Shown here piece after piece: positions 16,766 to 26,010 of a stretch of DNA of 64,000 bases. Position numbers and translations under genes: made by a program. A model generated the notes under the pieces. The model was given only the letters and a program-made list of their open reading frames with translations, was not told where the DNA came from and ran no database searches. Every line of letters begins with the position of its first letter. Positions within the stretch are counted from its first letter, which is position 1. The DNA comes from Vibrio ostreae (lineage in GTDB: Bacteria > Pseudomonadota > Gammaproteobacteria > Enterobacterales > Vibrionaceae), in the NCBI RefSeq assembly GCF_019226825.1, contig NZ_CP076643.1, positions 2,728,001 to 2,792,000 of the forward strand. The letters are read 5' to 3'.

Positions 16766-19700
16766 TTAATAATGCTCTTCTATGTACCCATACGCCTTAT
16801 TAAACAGCTCTTTGTCTTTGCCCAAGCCAAACTGAGCCAGTGTCACCAATAGTGCCTTCTGGATTTCGCGCGGACCACTGTTGGAGTTTTGCCAGCCTTC
16901 AAACCGGGTGGCTTTAACGATTTTGTCGATCTGCTCTACCACATCGCCGATTAGCTTTGGCGTGGTTTCTGGGCGAGTTTCCAGAAAGAGCTTGGTTAAG
17001 GCCTGTTTGTTGTCCTCTTCCGTAACGACATGCTCGCCGGTTTCACGCTCGGCCTGCACCGTGTCTTTAGCGGCATCTAACAGGCCTTTTAACCAGTCGA
17101 TGGCTTTGATGACACCGGCTTCGTAGTCTTGGCGTAACTTTTCTAGGCGTTCACCTAACTCGACAAACTTAGGGTCGTTACTGCCACGCAGGCGGCCCAT
17201 CAAGTCAATTTCCAGGCGTTTGGCGCGTTGCTCTTGTTCTTTGTCGGTCAGGGTGAATATGGCGTGCTCATCCATGATCAGCTCGTCGATATCGTCGCGG
17301 ATACGATTGATGTCGGTATGCTCATGGATCATCTTGATGGTTTCAGGGCCAAGCGCCGCCCACACCAAAGCACCGGTCTGGCCGACTGGGCGCACCGATT
17401 CATAGATCTGTGCCAGCCATTTATAGTCTTTGCGATACGGGGCTAAGAAGGTGTCTGGGTTAATGGCCGACCATAGCTTGGCTAGTACGCCAAAGCTGGC
17501 GGCAAATTCATCGCGCTTTTCATTGGTTGGCAAGCACTCTTGTGCCGCCATAATGCCTTCGAAACCTTCCAAGGTACGGTCAACACCCGGGAAGAAGGAC
17601 AAACATTTATCTAACTGGGCGGGTAATAATTCTTTAAAGGCTTCAATGCCTTCTACCACGCCATCGATTTCTTCCGGGTTGTAGGCCAGCGCGGTGCGCA
17701 GGTTTTCAAACACACCGAGGTAATCAATGATCAGGCCCATGTCTTTGCGCACTTCGTCTGTTTCGTACAAACGGTTGGTACGGCACATGGCCTGCAACAG
17801 CGTGTGGTCACGCAGCGGCTTATCTAAGTACATGCAATAGCAGATAGGTGCGTCAAAGCCAGTAAGTAACTTGGCGGTGACGATGATCAGCTGCAACGGA
17901 TGCTTGGGGTCTTTAAAGCTTTCGATTAAGTCTTTCTGGGTTTGGTCTTCGGCATCAATCTGCTGCCAACGCTCAAAATCTGCCTGTTTAATCGGCAACT
18001 CTAGATCGTCGTGCCATTTACGCCAGTCTTTATTGAGCTTGTCTTTTTTACCGCCTTCTTCGGCTTTTACGGGTGCCTGGTCGACGTTCATCACTACTTC
18101 AACGGCATCAAAGCCGAGCTTTTCACCCAACAAGTAGTACATCTGCACACAGGCTTCGCGGTCGTACACGACCACCATGCCTTTCATCTTTTTCGGCATT
18201 ACGTGGCTGGTAAAATGTTCAGCAATATCATTGCTGACGGCGGCCATGCGTTTAGGCGCTTTGAGCATCACCGCTAGCTTACCGGCGCGTTTTGAGAGTG
18301 CAGCCTTTTCTTCGTCGTCCAAGTTATTTTCTTTGGCAAGTTTTTCAAACTCTTCGTTAATCGCATCCCTATCAACCCGCAATTCCGCCAAGCGAGGTTC
18401 AAACTTCACTGGGTTAGTGGCGCCATCGCGGATCGACTGCTTGTAGCTGTAGCGATTCATGTAGCGACCGGGGTCTTCCTCGGCACCGAATAGCTTGAAG
18501 GTATTGCGGTCGATACCCGAAATCGGTGTACCGGTTAAACCATAGAAGTGCGCATTGGGAAGGGCCCAGCGCATTTTCTCGCCCAAGCCACCTTCCTGCG
18601 TGCGGTGGGCTTCGTCCACCAACACAATAATGTTGTCGCGGCTGTTGAGGCCGTTGGGGTTGCTATCGTCTATCTCGACATCTTTAAACTTAAAGATGGT
18701 GGTAATTAAAATGCCACGGCTGTCTTGCTCGATATGTTCGCCGAGCTTTTTGCAGCTTTGTACCTTGATAAGGTTTTTAACATCCGCACCACCAAAAGTC
18801 TCGTTGATTTGGCTATCCAGGTCGCGGCGGTCTACCACGATCAATACGGTGGGGTTTTTCAGGGCATTGTCACTGCGCAGCATCTTGGCGGCGTAGAGCA
18901 TCAATAACGATTTACCCGAGCCCTGGAAATGCCAGATCAGTCCTTTCTTCGGGTAGCCTTTGCGCACACGGTCTACAATTTGCTTGGCCGCTTCAAACTG
19001 GGGGTAACGCGGCAGAATTTTAATGCGCTTGGGTGGTGTGTTCTTACCGGTTTTAACCGTTGAAAACAGCGCGAAAGATTCCAGCAACTGCAATAAGGTT
19101 TGCGGGTTTAACAAACCCTCACAGCTGTCCAGCACCGATGCCAAGCCGGGCAGAATGTCATCGCGCAGGTCGGTATTGTGCCAAGGGCCCCAATCTTTTA
19201 CCCGAGCGTTAATCGCGCCATAAGCAAAGGTTTTGCCTTCACTGGCAAAACACAGCAGGTTGGGTACAAAATAGGGTTCAACATTCTTCCAGTAGTGCTT
19301 TTTGCCGCCCATAAAATCAGCGGCGCCGTCTTGCCAGGTCACACTCGGGCGGGTGGCAGTTTTCACTTCGCCCACCACCAGTGGAATACCGTTTACATAG
19401 AGCACAATATCAAAATAGACTTCGGTCGCCGCGATATAGTGCACCTGTTGCGACACCACAAAGTGGTTATTACTGATATTGTCGAAATCAATCAGGTTGA
19501 TAGTGATATGGTCGCCATTCTCACCAAAGGGCAAGGTCTTTTCGGCCATTAACCATTCATGAAAGTTCTCATTAGCTTTTACCAAGCCGGTGTGACGCAC
19601 TTCCAGCACCACACCACGCAGCTTATAAATCACTTCATCGGCGTAATCCGGCTGCTTGGCAATATCAGGGTTTAACGAACACAACGCGTCTTTGAACCAC

Positions 19701-19828
19701 TCATCGACGAAGATATCCTGCGCTTGCTTAGGCAGGTTCTCACCGTGGCAGTAAGTCCACTTTATGCCGCTTAAAACTTTTAAGCGGTCGATAATTCCAT
19801 TTTCTGTGACGGTCTGTTCGTTAAACAT
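16766..19828 (-). CDS. hsdR: Type I restriction endonuclease, R (motor/nuclease) subunit
   Basis: This 1020-residue HsdR translocates and cuts unmodified DNA as part of the R2M2S complex. The N-terminal PD-(D/E)xK nuclease region contains D-I-V-L-Y-V-N-G-I-P-L-V-V-G-E-V-K (near 137-153). The SF2 motor shows Walker A FQGSGKS (near 300), DEAH in VLVDEAHRTQ (near 406), motif III GLTGTPI and motif VI-like AMCRTNR. The C-terminal region is helical and probably contacts the methylase core. Length is normal. It follows hsdS by 1 base. The gene is visibly more GC-rich than the neighbouring hsdS and ptuAB. Confidence 0.95.
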   Translation of the reverse strand: MFNEQTVTENGIIDRLKVLSGIKWTYCHGENLPKQAQDIFVDEWFKDALCSLNPDIAKQPDYADEVIYKLRGVVLEVRHTGLVKANENFHEWLMAEKTLPFGENGDHITINLIDFDNISNNHFVVSQQVHYIAATEVYFDIVLYVNGIPLVVGEVKTATRPSVTWQDGAADFMGGKKHYWKNVEPYFVPNLLCFASEGKTFAYGAINARVKDWGPWHNTDLRDDILPGLASVLDSCEGLLNPQTLLQLLESFALFSTVKTGKNTPPKRIKILPRYPQFEAAKQIVDRVRKGYPKKGLIWHFQGSGKSLLMLYAAKMLRSDNALKNPTVLIVVDRRDLDSQINETFGGADVKNLIKVQSCKKLGEHIEQDSRGILITTIFKFKDVEIDDSNPNGLNSRDNIIVLVDEAHRTQEGGLGEKMRWALPNAHFYGLTGTPISGIDRNTFKLFGAEEDPGRYMNRYSYKQSIRDGATNPVKFEPRLAELRVDRDAINEEFEKLAKENNLDDEEKAALSKRAGKLAVMLKAPKRMAAVSNDIAEHFTSHVMPKKMKGMVVVYDREACVQMYYLLGEKLGFDAVEVVMNVDQAPVKAEEGGKKDKLNKDWRKWHDDLELPIKQADFERWQQIDAEDQTQKDLIESFKDPKHPLQLIIVTAKLLTGFDAPICYCMYLDKPLRDHTLLQAMCRTNRLYETDEVRKDMGLIIDYLGVFENLRTALAYNPEEIDGVVEGIEAFKELLPAQLDKCLSFFPGVDRTLEGFEGIMAAQECLPTNEKRDEFAASFGVLAKLWSAINPDTFLAPYRKDYKWLAQIYESVRPVGQTGALVWAALGPETIKMIHEHTDINRIRDDIDELIMDEHAIFTLTDKEQEQRAKRLEIDLMGRLRGSNDPKFVELGERLEKLRQDYEAGVIKAIDWLKGLLDAAKDTVQAERETGEHVVTEEDNKQALTKLFLETRPETTPKLIGDVVEQIDKIVKATRFEGWQNSNSGPREIQKALLVTLAQFGLGKDKELFNKAYGYIEEHY

Positions 19829-19829
19829 A

Positions 19830-20966
19830 TTAACCTACCAATTCCTCTACAACACTTTTTCTAAGCTGAATCAATCTATCCTTCTTGGAACATGACTCCT
19901 CATGAGATAGGCGTAAATTTGATACGACCTTACAATAAGCTTTTCCTATTGAGGTATCTATTTTCGGAACCATAATTGATGCGAAACCAGCTTTGTTTAT
20001 TTTCTTCATGCTGCCACTTGTTCCAGCTGCTAACTTCTGAATTGATAGCCTTCCTTGCGGCGATAGTAGAAAATTTAAAATTAGCTCTTTATCAACACCC
20101 TGCTTAAAATTTAGTCTCCACATGGTGTCGGGAAAGATAATGTCATTTCGAGCCAAATCGAAAATTCCACACAGCCCAACAAGCTCAAATGTATTAGCTC
20201 TTGAGATTAAAAAGTCTCCCTTAGATAAGGCTTTTCCAGCAGAAAAGTCAGCCTCAAGAATTGGTTTTAACTTTGAAAATTTATATCCAGACTTTGTTAA
20301 ACAGCTAAGATTTAATACGTATTTTTTAGTGTCTTCCCAGTGCTCATTTGGTGAGTACCCACTTTCTGGTACCCCTTCTAGAATAGAAGACATCTTAACA
20401 AAACTCTTCGCGTTACTACTGAAGAAATCATAAGAAATCTTTCTTTCAAGAATGTTCAAGCTATCCGTGAAATATTCTAAATTCTTTAAATTATCCTCAA
20501 TTTTATTTAACAGAATAAGAAGCTCTCGTTGCCGAGTCTCATTGGGTGGAATGAATTCAAACTCTTTCAAATCCCGCCATTTAGTAAATGGGTTTGTTGA
20601 CCCAACTTGGACTGACTTTGCATATTCATGAAATTTATTTGAACTAAGCACATACTTAGCCATTCCCGGTATCAGCGTCTCAGAATTTTTAATCTCGTTT
20701 AGAACAAGCGTTGTATTTGCCGCAACCCCCTCAAAATCTGGTTGAGCAACCTTTCTCAATCTGGGGTTTCTCGTCATATACAGAATTTCGTAAGGTTTGA
20801 AGTGCCTGTGAAAAGTCGGCCCAGCTTCATGCAAAGGAGTTTTTCTTCTGAAGAACAAATAATCAGTATCAAAATCTTCATCCCTAACACAAAACTCTAT
20901 GTTTTCACTTTCCGGATTGAAGTTTTTTCTGGGCTGCTCAAACAAGACATCTTTTAACTTTACCAT
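19830..20966 (-). CDS. hsdS: Type I restriction specificity subunit
   Basis: This 378-residue HsdS recognises the bipartite DNA target for methylation and cleavage. It has two target-recognition repeats, each ending in a conserved helix: STNPFTKWRDLKEFEFIPPNETRQRELLILLNKIE and GTSGSMKKINKAGFASIMVPKIDTSIGKAYCKVVSNL. It is somewhat shorter than common HsdS proteins (about 400-460). It overlaps the upstream hsdM by one base (TAATG), with GAGGTGGG as ribosome-binding site. The base composition is markedly AT-rich compared with hsdR and most of hsdM, a sign that this specificity module was swapped in. It is the only hsdS in a locus with two hsdM genes. Confidence 0.9.
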   Translation of the reverse strand: MVKLKDVLFEQPRKNFNPESENIEFCVRDEDFDTDYLFFRRKTPLHEAGPTFHRHFKPYEILYMTRNPRLRKVAQPDFEGVAANTTLVLNEIKNSETLIPGMAKYVLSSNKFHEYAKSVQVGSTNPFTKWRDLKEFEFIPPNETRQRELLILLNKIEDNLKNLEYFTDSLNILERKISYDFFSSNAKSFVKMSSILEGVPESGYSPNEHWEDTKKYVLNLSCLTKSGYKFSKLKPILEADFSAGKALSKGDFLISRANTFELVGLCGIFDLARNDIIFPDTMWRLNFKQGVDKELILNFLLSPQGRLSIQKLAAGTSGSMKKINKAGFASIMVPKIDTSIGKAYCKVVSNLRLSHEESCSKKDRLIQLRKSVVEELVG

Positions 20967-22441
20967 TACAAGCCCACCTCATAACCTATTGAAGACAAAC
21001 CCGAAAGAGCATCAGAAACGTGGCGTTTTGATTTAACCTTTGATGCAAAATACATTTCAACGACTTCTTGTGTTGATATATCTTCATTTTTTCCAAAATC
21101 AAAATACAAGGCTAAATTCAAGCTGTACTGATTTCTTGCAACCTCTTCAATAGAGACATCCACAACTTGGTTTTCTGCCCCTTCACCTCTATACAGCTCA
21201 AGAATTTTGCTTATGTTTGACTCGGACAAGAAGCTATAATTTTTGGACTTCGCGAGCTCATCTTTACAGCTAACCAGCCGAATAAAACCTTTTCGATTTT
21301 TATTTGCACTCAGAATAATTACACATGATTCCATCGGCGAGTTGTAAAACAAGTTTGGCCCAAGGCCAATCACCGCCTCGATAATATCCGACTCAATCAC
21401 TTGTTTACGAATGCTTTGCTCGGAATCACGGAACAACACGCCGTGTGGCCAGAGCATGGCGGCGCGGCCAGTGTCGGGTTTCAGACTTTTTATGATATGG
21501 GTGTAAAACGCATAATCGGCACAGCCCTGCGGTGGTACGCCGTAGAGGTTGCGGCCGTAAGGGTCGGCGGCAAACTTATCGCGGTTCCACTTTTTGATGG
21601 AATAAGGCGGGTTAGCGAATATCACATCAAACTGCTTGAGTTGATCGTTTTCAATAAACTTGGGTTCGGCCAGAGTATCGCCGCGCAGCACATCGAACTC
21701 TTCGATGTCGTGCAGGAACATATTCATTCGGGCGATGGCTGAGGTGAGCAGGTTTACTTCTTGGCCATAGAGATGCACTGATCTCCATTCTTTGCCCTGA
21801 GAGCGTAAATCCATTACCGCATTAAGTAACATGCCGCCGGTGCCGCAGGTGGGGTCATAAGCTGTTTCACCGGGTTTTAGACCCATGATGCGCGTCATTA
21901 GATGTACGACGGTGCGGTTGGTATAAAACTCGGCGGCGGTATGGCCTGAGTCGTCGGCGAATTTTTTGATTAGGTATTCGTAGGCCTCACCCAGGTCATC
22001 CTGAGCGACCGATTTAATCCCCAGCGGAATTTTACTGAAGTGCTCAATCAGATCAGACAGCAGGTGATCGGGTAAACGCTCTTTGTTAGTCCACTGGGCA
22101 TCACCAAACACCCCATGTAAGCGCGGGTTGTTGGCTTCAATTAAACGCAGTGCGTTTTGAATGGCTTCACCAATGTTTTTGCTGGTGTGGCGCACCTTTT
22201 CCCAGCGGGCTTCCTTGGGAATATCAAAACGGTGGAACATGGGCATGGCAGCGTATTCGGCATCGCCTTCATGGATCTCCAATGCTTCGGTGTATTCTTC
22301 CAAATACACATCCGACAAGCGCTTATAAAATAGTAGCGGGAATATGTACTGCTTGTAGTCTGAGGCGTCGATTTGGCCGCGTAAAAATTCGGCTGCGCCC
22401 CAGAGTAAGTCCTCTAATTTTTTCTTATTTAATGCGCTCAT
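20966..22441 (-). CDS. hsdM: Type I DNA methyltransferase subunit (second hsdM, next to hsdS)
   Basis: This 491-residue N6-adenine methyltransferase has an N-terminal HsdM_N helical domain (LEDLLWGAAEFLRGQIDASDYKQYIFPLLFYKRLSDV), motif I DPTCGTGGML (near 195) and catalytic motif IV NPPYSIKKW (near 273). The 3' third of the gene (roughly 20966-21400) is AT-rich like hsdS, while the rest is GC-rich, so the gene appears to be a recombinant. It lies between the AlbA_2/GHKL gene (4-base overlap) and hsdS (1-base overlap). It is paralogous to the hsdM at 24511-26010. Confidence 0.93.
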   Translation of the reverse strand: MSALNKKKLEDLLWGAAEFLRGQIDASDYKQYIFPLLFYKRLSDVYLEEYTEALEIHEGDAEYAAMPMFHRFDIPKEARWEKVRHTSKNIGEAIQNALRLIEANNPRLHGVFGDAQWTNKERLPDHLLSDLIEHFSKIPLGIKSVAQDDLGEAYEYLIKKFADDSGHTAAEFYTNRTVVHLMTRIMGLKPGETAYDPTCGTGGMLLNAVMDLRSQGKEWRSVHLYGQEVNLLTSAIARMNMFLHDIEEFDVLRGDTLAEPKFIENDQLKQFDVIFANPPYSIKKWNRDKFAADPYGRNLYGVPPQGCADYAFYTHIIKSLKPDTGRAAMLWPHGVLFRDSEQSIRKQVIESDIIEAVIGLGPNLFYNSPMESCVIILSANKNRKGFIRLVSCKDELAKSKNYSFLSESNISKILELYRGEGAENQVVDVSIEEVARNQYSLNLALYFDFGKNEDISTQEVVEMYFASKVKSKRHVSDALSGLSSIGYEVGL

Positions 22442-23892
22442 GATGTCTTCTTATCGCTTAGTTGCTGCTTTAGCTGCTGACCAAGCGCGGTTAAACGGTA
22501 TTTTTGGTTACGGCTGGTTGGCTTGTCTGGAATGGTCATTTCTACCAAGGCTGGGGTGATCTCCAGCGCCGGTTTTAAGTAGTGCTTACGGAAATGCTCA
22601 GCGTTTTTCAGTGCCATTAATGCCATTAATTCGTCGCGGCTGTGCTCTTGGCTCATGAGGCTGATCATCCGTGCGACTTCCGTGGTGACTTCCGTGGTGA
22701 CTTCCGTGGTGACTTCCGTGGTGACTTCCGTGGCGAACAGGGTCAAAGTCACGCCGGTGCTGCTGTCGGAGTGCCATTTTGGCGCGGGTAGGCCCGCTGC
22801 TTTGCAAGCATCTTGGATCACCACACTGCCGCGGCCAAGCTTTTCCATATAGCCTTGCAGGTATAAACCGTGGGCGATGTCGGGGTTACGCAGTACCGAG
22901 ATATGGCCTTGCTGAATTTTGTGCTCGTCGATGCCTTGCGGAAACGCACCGGCGTTCCATATTTGCAGGTGCGCAGGGCTAACTTCAACCTTAATGCCGC
23001 CGGCAAAGTTGCTGTAATCGCGGTGGGCAAAGGCATTGACAATGGCTTCGCGTACCGCTTGTTCTGGGTACATGGGGATGTCTTCGCGCTGATTATTAGC
23101 GCTGCTAAAGCGTGCGCGCGATGGCGTATTGCGCATCACAAAGGTAATCAGCTGCTCGATCACCTCGGCCATTGGACCATCGAGGTGCTGTAAATCCTGA
23201 TATTCGTCGTCGGCCTTATGGCGATAACACACAGCACGCACGCGGGCTTGCGGATGGCGTTTACCCGGTGCACTGGCCAATAACACATCGGCGGCATTGG
23301 TTAAGCGGCCGTATTTGGCCAAAGATAACAATTGCAACTGGTGCAGTAAGCCTTGTTCGGCTTGCGCGACTTCTTTGGGAATGCGTTTGGCGGATAGCAG
23401 TTTTTTACAAGCGCTGGCTGATAAACCTTGTTCGTCGAGTTCAGACGAGAACAAACGCTCCCAGCGGGTAGGCTCTACTTGCTTGCGCATGACCATGTCG
23501 CGGATGGTATCGACATCGGCTTTTTGGGTTTGTTCGCCAGCACGTATGTAGATGTCACTGTTAAAGGCGTAGGGGATGTCTTTTCCGGCCGGGACTTCAA
23601 CCACTAATAACTGTTTATTTTCAACTTGCTGTACTTCTACCGAAAACAGTACTGGCGGTTGAATGGCCGATTTAAGCTGGCTTTCGAGCTGTTCAGCTAC
23701 TTGTTCGGCATGCTCTACGCCCTTGATTTGGCCATTGTCATCGACTCCACATAGCAGGTAACCACCTTGGGTATTTAAAAAGGCACATACTTGCGGACCG
23801 CAGTGTTTTAACTCGCAGCTTGTAAGGTATTCAAGGGTTTGATTTTCGCCCAGCGACAATAGTTGCTTGAGTTGTGCGGCCGTTTTACTCAT
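22438..23892 (-). CDS. AlbA_2 / GHKL-ATPase-domain protein embedded in the restriction operon
   Basis: This 484-residue protein starts with an AlbA_2 (Schlafen-like, putative nucleic-acid-binding) domain: ENQTLEYL, VCAFLNTQGGYLLCGVDDNGQIKGV, YIRAGEQTQKAD. It continues with a GHKL ATP-binding region: MYPEQAVREAIVNAFAHRDYSN with the N-box, then IAHGLYLQGYMEKLGRG. A run of four TTEV-type repeats (about 388-404) links to a C-terminal winged-helix-like tail. Such ATP-binding proteins recur inside type I restriction loci; their role is not settled. Four-base and eight-base overlaps join it to hsdM and to the DUF4062 gene, so it is an integral operon member. Confidence 0.78.
   Translation of the reverse strand: MSKTAAQLKQLLSLGENQTLEYLTSCELKHCGPQVCAFLNTQGGYLLCGVDDNGQIKGVEHAEQVAEQLESQLKSAIQPPVLFSVEVQQVENKQLLVVEVPAGKDIPYAFNSDIYIRAGEQTQKADVDTIRDMVMRKQVEPTRWERLFSSELDEQGLSASACKKLLSAKRIPKEVAQAEQGLLHQLQLLSLAKYGRLTNAADVLLASAPGKRHPQARVRAVCYRHKADDEYQDLQHLDGPMAEVIEQLITFVMRNTPSRARFSSANNQREDIPMYPEQAVREAIVNAFAHRDYSNFAGGIKVEVSPAHLQIWNAGAFPQGIDEHKIQQGHISVLRNPDIAHGLYLQGYMEKLGRGSVVIQDACKAAGLPAPKWHSDSSTGVTLTLFATEVTTEVTTEVTTEVTTEVARMISLMSQEHSRDELMALMALKNAEHFRKHYLKPALEITPALVEMTIPDKPTSRNQKYRLTALGQQLKQQLSDKKTS
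22681..22728. repeat. 12-bp tandem repeat inside the AlbA_2/GHKL gene
   Basis: Four perfect copies of CGTGGTGACTTC lie in tandem, with degenerate partial copies on either side. Read on the minus strand they encode repeated T-T-E-V. Because the unit is 12 bases, copy-number change would lengthen or shorten the linker in frame. Confidence 0.95.
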
Positions 23893-24514
23893 TGCTTGCT
23901 CCTACTGAGGCGCTCACTTGACTGACATTTTGAAAATGTTCGGTCAGGCGCTGCTCTACGTCTTGATAGCGAGAGAATTGCGCGACCACAAAAAGGTTGG
24001 CGTCGTCGTCACGATCGAACTTTTGTACCCAGTTGCCTTGGCGATCATCCAGTGGCAGTTGTTCCATGGTGGCGTCTTCGTATAAGTCGATCACCTTAAT
24101 ATTGGAAATGGACGCTGCGCCTTTGCGCAGTGTCAATTCTGAGCGCTGTTCTTGGGTTTTGTAACCTAAATCCATTAATAGGCGGCGGGCAAAGACGACT
24201 TGATCGTGCGCTAAAAACCAGCGAGGTTTATTGAGCTCGATGGCTTTTTTCATCTCTTTATGGGTTATGGATAGGCCAGTTGCATCAACGCCACTACCGT
24301 ATTGCGGGGTAATAATGCCTAAAAATAGGTCGCATTTTTCTACTGCTTTTAAGCAGCTTTCAAAGGCGGTTTCGTTAGACGATACCGGTACTGTGCCTTT
24401 ATGCGACATCCAAACTTCATAACCAAAGGCGGTTAGCAGTGAATATACGCGGTCGAGCAGCTCTTCTACGCCATAAACTGTGGATGACACCATCACCGTG
24501 AGCTTTTTGCTCAT
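23885..24514 (-). CDS. DUF4062 domain protein
   Basis: This 209-residue protein contains a DUF4062 domain: LTVMVSSTVYGVEELLDRVYSLLTAFGYEVWMS at the N-terminus and CDLFLGIITPQYGSGVDATGLSITHKEMKKAIELNKPRWFL in the middle. The fold is related to TIR/nucleoside 2-deoxyribosyltransferase-like domains and is frequent at the N-terminus of bacterial defence ATPases. Here it is free-standing. It overlaps hsdM by 4 bases and the AlbA_2 gene by 8. A signalling or nucleotide-sensing role is possible but unproven. Confidence 0.8.
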   Translation of the reverse strand: MSKKLTVMVSSTVYGVEELLDRVYSLLTAFGYEVWMSHKGTVPVSSNETAFESCLKAVEKCDLFLGIITPQYGSGVDATGLSITHKEMKKAIELNKPRWFLAHDQVVFARRLLMDLGYKTQEQRSELTLRKGAASISNIKVIDLYEDATMEQLPLDDRQGNWVQKFDRDDDANLFVVAQFSRYQDVEQRLTEHFQNVSQVSASVGASNE

Positions 24515-26010
24515 AGTTCAAACCCTTCCTTGATCAGCAGTGCTTCCAGTTCATTTTCGGCTTGCTCCAGGGCGGCTAGTTTTTGTTGGAAGTCTTTTAG
24601 CGCTTCTTCCACTGTGATGGTTTCTTCTTCCAGTGGTTTTTGTACATAACGCGCGATATTGAGGTTGAAGTCGTTTTCTTCAATCTCAGTTAACGCGACC
24701 CAGCGCGCAACGCCTTCGATTTCTTCGGCTTTAGGGCCTAAGGTTTCTTGCTGACGATAGATGTTAAAAATTTTGTCTGCTTGCTCATTAGACAGGGTAT
24801 TTTGCGCACGGCCTTTGGTGAAGATTTCTTCTGCATTAATGATCAGCACGTGGTCTTGATGATCGGCTGGGCGTGATTTGCGCAGCACTAAAATACAGGC
24901 AGGAATGCCTGTGCCATAAAACAGGTTTGACGCTACGCCGATGATGGCTTCGATGCGGTTTTCTTGCAGCAGCTTGGTGCGGATTGCACCTTCGGCCCCA
25001 CCACGAAATAGTACGCCATGGGGCAATACCACTGCCATACGACCTTGATCGTTTAACGAGGCAAACATATGTTGCACCCAAGCAAAATCACCGTTGGTTT
25101 TAGGTGCTAAACCATATTGTTTACGGCCATAAGGGTCGGCAGACCAGAGATCATAGCCCCATTCTTTGAGGCTAAATGGCGGGTTGGCGATTACACAATC
25201 AAAGGTTTCTAGGCGATCATTCACCAAAAACTTAGGCTCGCGCAGCGTGTCGCCACGAACGATGTCGAAATCTTCCTGTCCATGTAAAAACAGGTTCATG
25301 CGGGCAATGGCTTCGGTGGTGAGGTTCTTTTCTTGGCCTTTAATTTTTAACAGGCGTGGGTCTCCGCCGTTTTCTTTTACGTGATGGATGGTTTCAAGCA
25401 ACATCCCGCCCGTACCGCAGGCTGGGTCGTAGACGCTTTCACCGGCTTGCGGGTCGAGGATATTAACCATTAAACGAACAATGGTGCGCGGGGTATAGAA
25501 TTCCCCGGCTTTTTTGTTAGCTTTGTCTGCAAAGCGCTTGATGAGGTACTCGTATGCTCGGCCCATATCATCGTCGCGAACAGACGCCACCCCCAGGTTC
25601 ACTTTGTTGAAATGGTTAAGCAGGGTAGCTAAGAGTTCATCCGACAGGCGTTCTTTGTTGGTCCAACTGGCATCACCGAATATGCCGTGTAGCTTTGGGT
25701 TAGCCAGTTCAATACCGCGAAACGCATCTTTTAAGGCTTGGCCTATGTCTTTGGTTTCGGCAAAAACGTCTTTCCAGTGGCACTCTTGTGGAATTTGAAT
25801 GCGGTGAAACATGTCGCCTTTAGCAAGCTCTTCATCCCCCACTTGCTCCATGGCGTCGATAAATTCCTCGTCGTACACATCGCAAATGCGCTTAAAAAAG
25901 AGGATCGGGAAAATGTAAGTCTTGTAGTCCGATGCATCGATAGGCCCGGTAATAATGTGGGCTGCATGCCAGAGATGTGCTTCGAGGTCTTTGATGTTAA
26001 TTAGGGTCAT
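24511..26010 (-). CDS. hsdM: Type I DNA methyltransferase subunit (first hsdM)
   Basis: This 499-residue N6-adenine methyltransferase has the HsdM_N domain (LEAHLWHAAHIITGPIDASDYKTYIFPILFFKRICDV), motif I DPACGTGGMLLE (near 197), catalytic NPPFSLKEW (near 276), and a C-terminal coiled coil (FQQKLAALEQAENELEALL) of the kind that contacts HsdS. All catalytic motifs are intact, so it is not a relic. It has no hsdS of its own immediately downstream; two accessory genes follow instead. It overlaps the XRE regulator by ATGA. Confidence 0.93.
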   Translation of the reverse strand: MTLINIKDLEAHLWHAAHIITGPIDASDYKTYIFPILFFKRICDVYDEEFIDAMEQVGDEELAKGDMFHRIQIPQECHWKDVFAETKDIGQALKDAFRGIELANPKLHGIFGDASWTNKERLSDELLATLLNHFNKVNLGVASVRDDDMGRAYEYLIKRFADKANKKAGEFYTPRTIVRLMVNILDPQAGESVYDPACGTGGMLLETIHHVKENGGDPRLLKIKGQEKNLTTEAIARMNLFLHGQEDFDIVRGDTLREPKFLVNDRLETFDCVIANPPFSLKEWGYDLWSADPYGRKQYGLAPKTNGDFAWVQHMFASLNDQGRMAVVLPHGVLFRGGAEGAIRTKLLQENRIEAIIGVASNLFYGTGIPACILVLRKSRPADHQDHVLIINAEEIFTKGRAQNTLSNEQADKIFNIYRQQETLGPKAEEIEGVARWVALTEIEENDFNLNIARYVQKPLEEETITVEEALKDFQQKLAALEQAENELEALLIKEGFEL

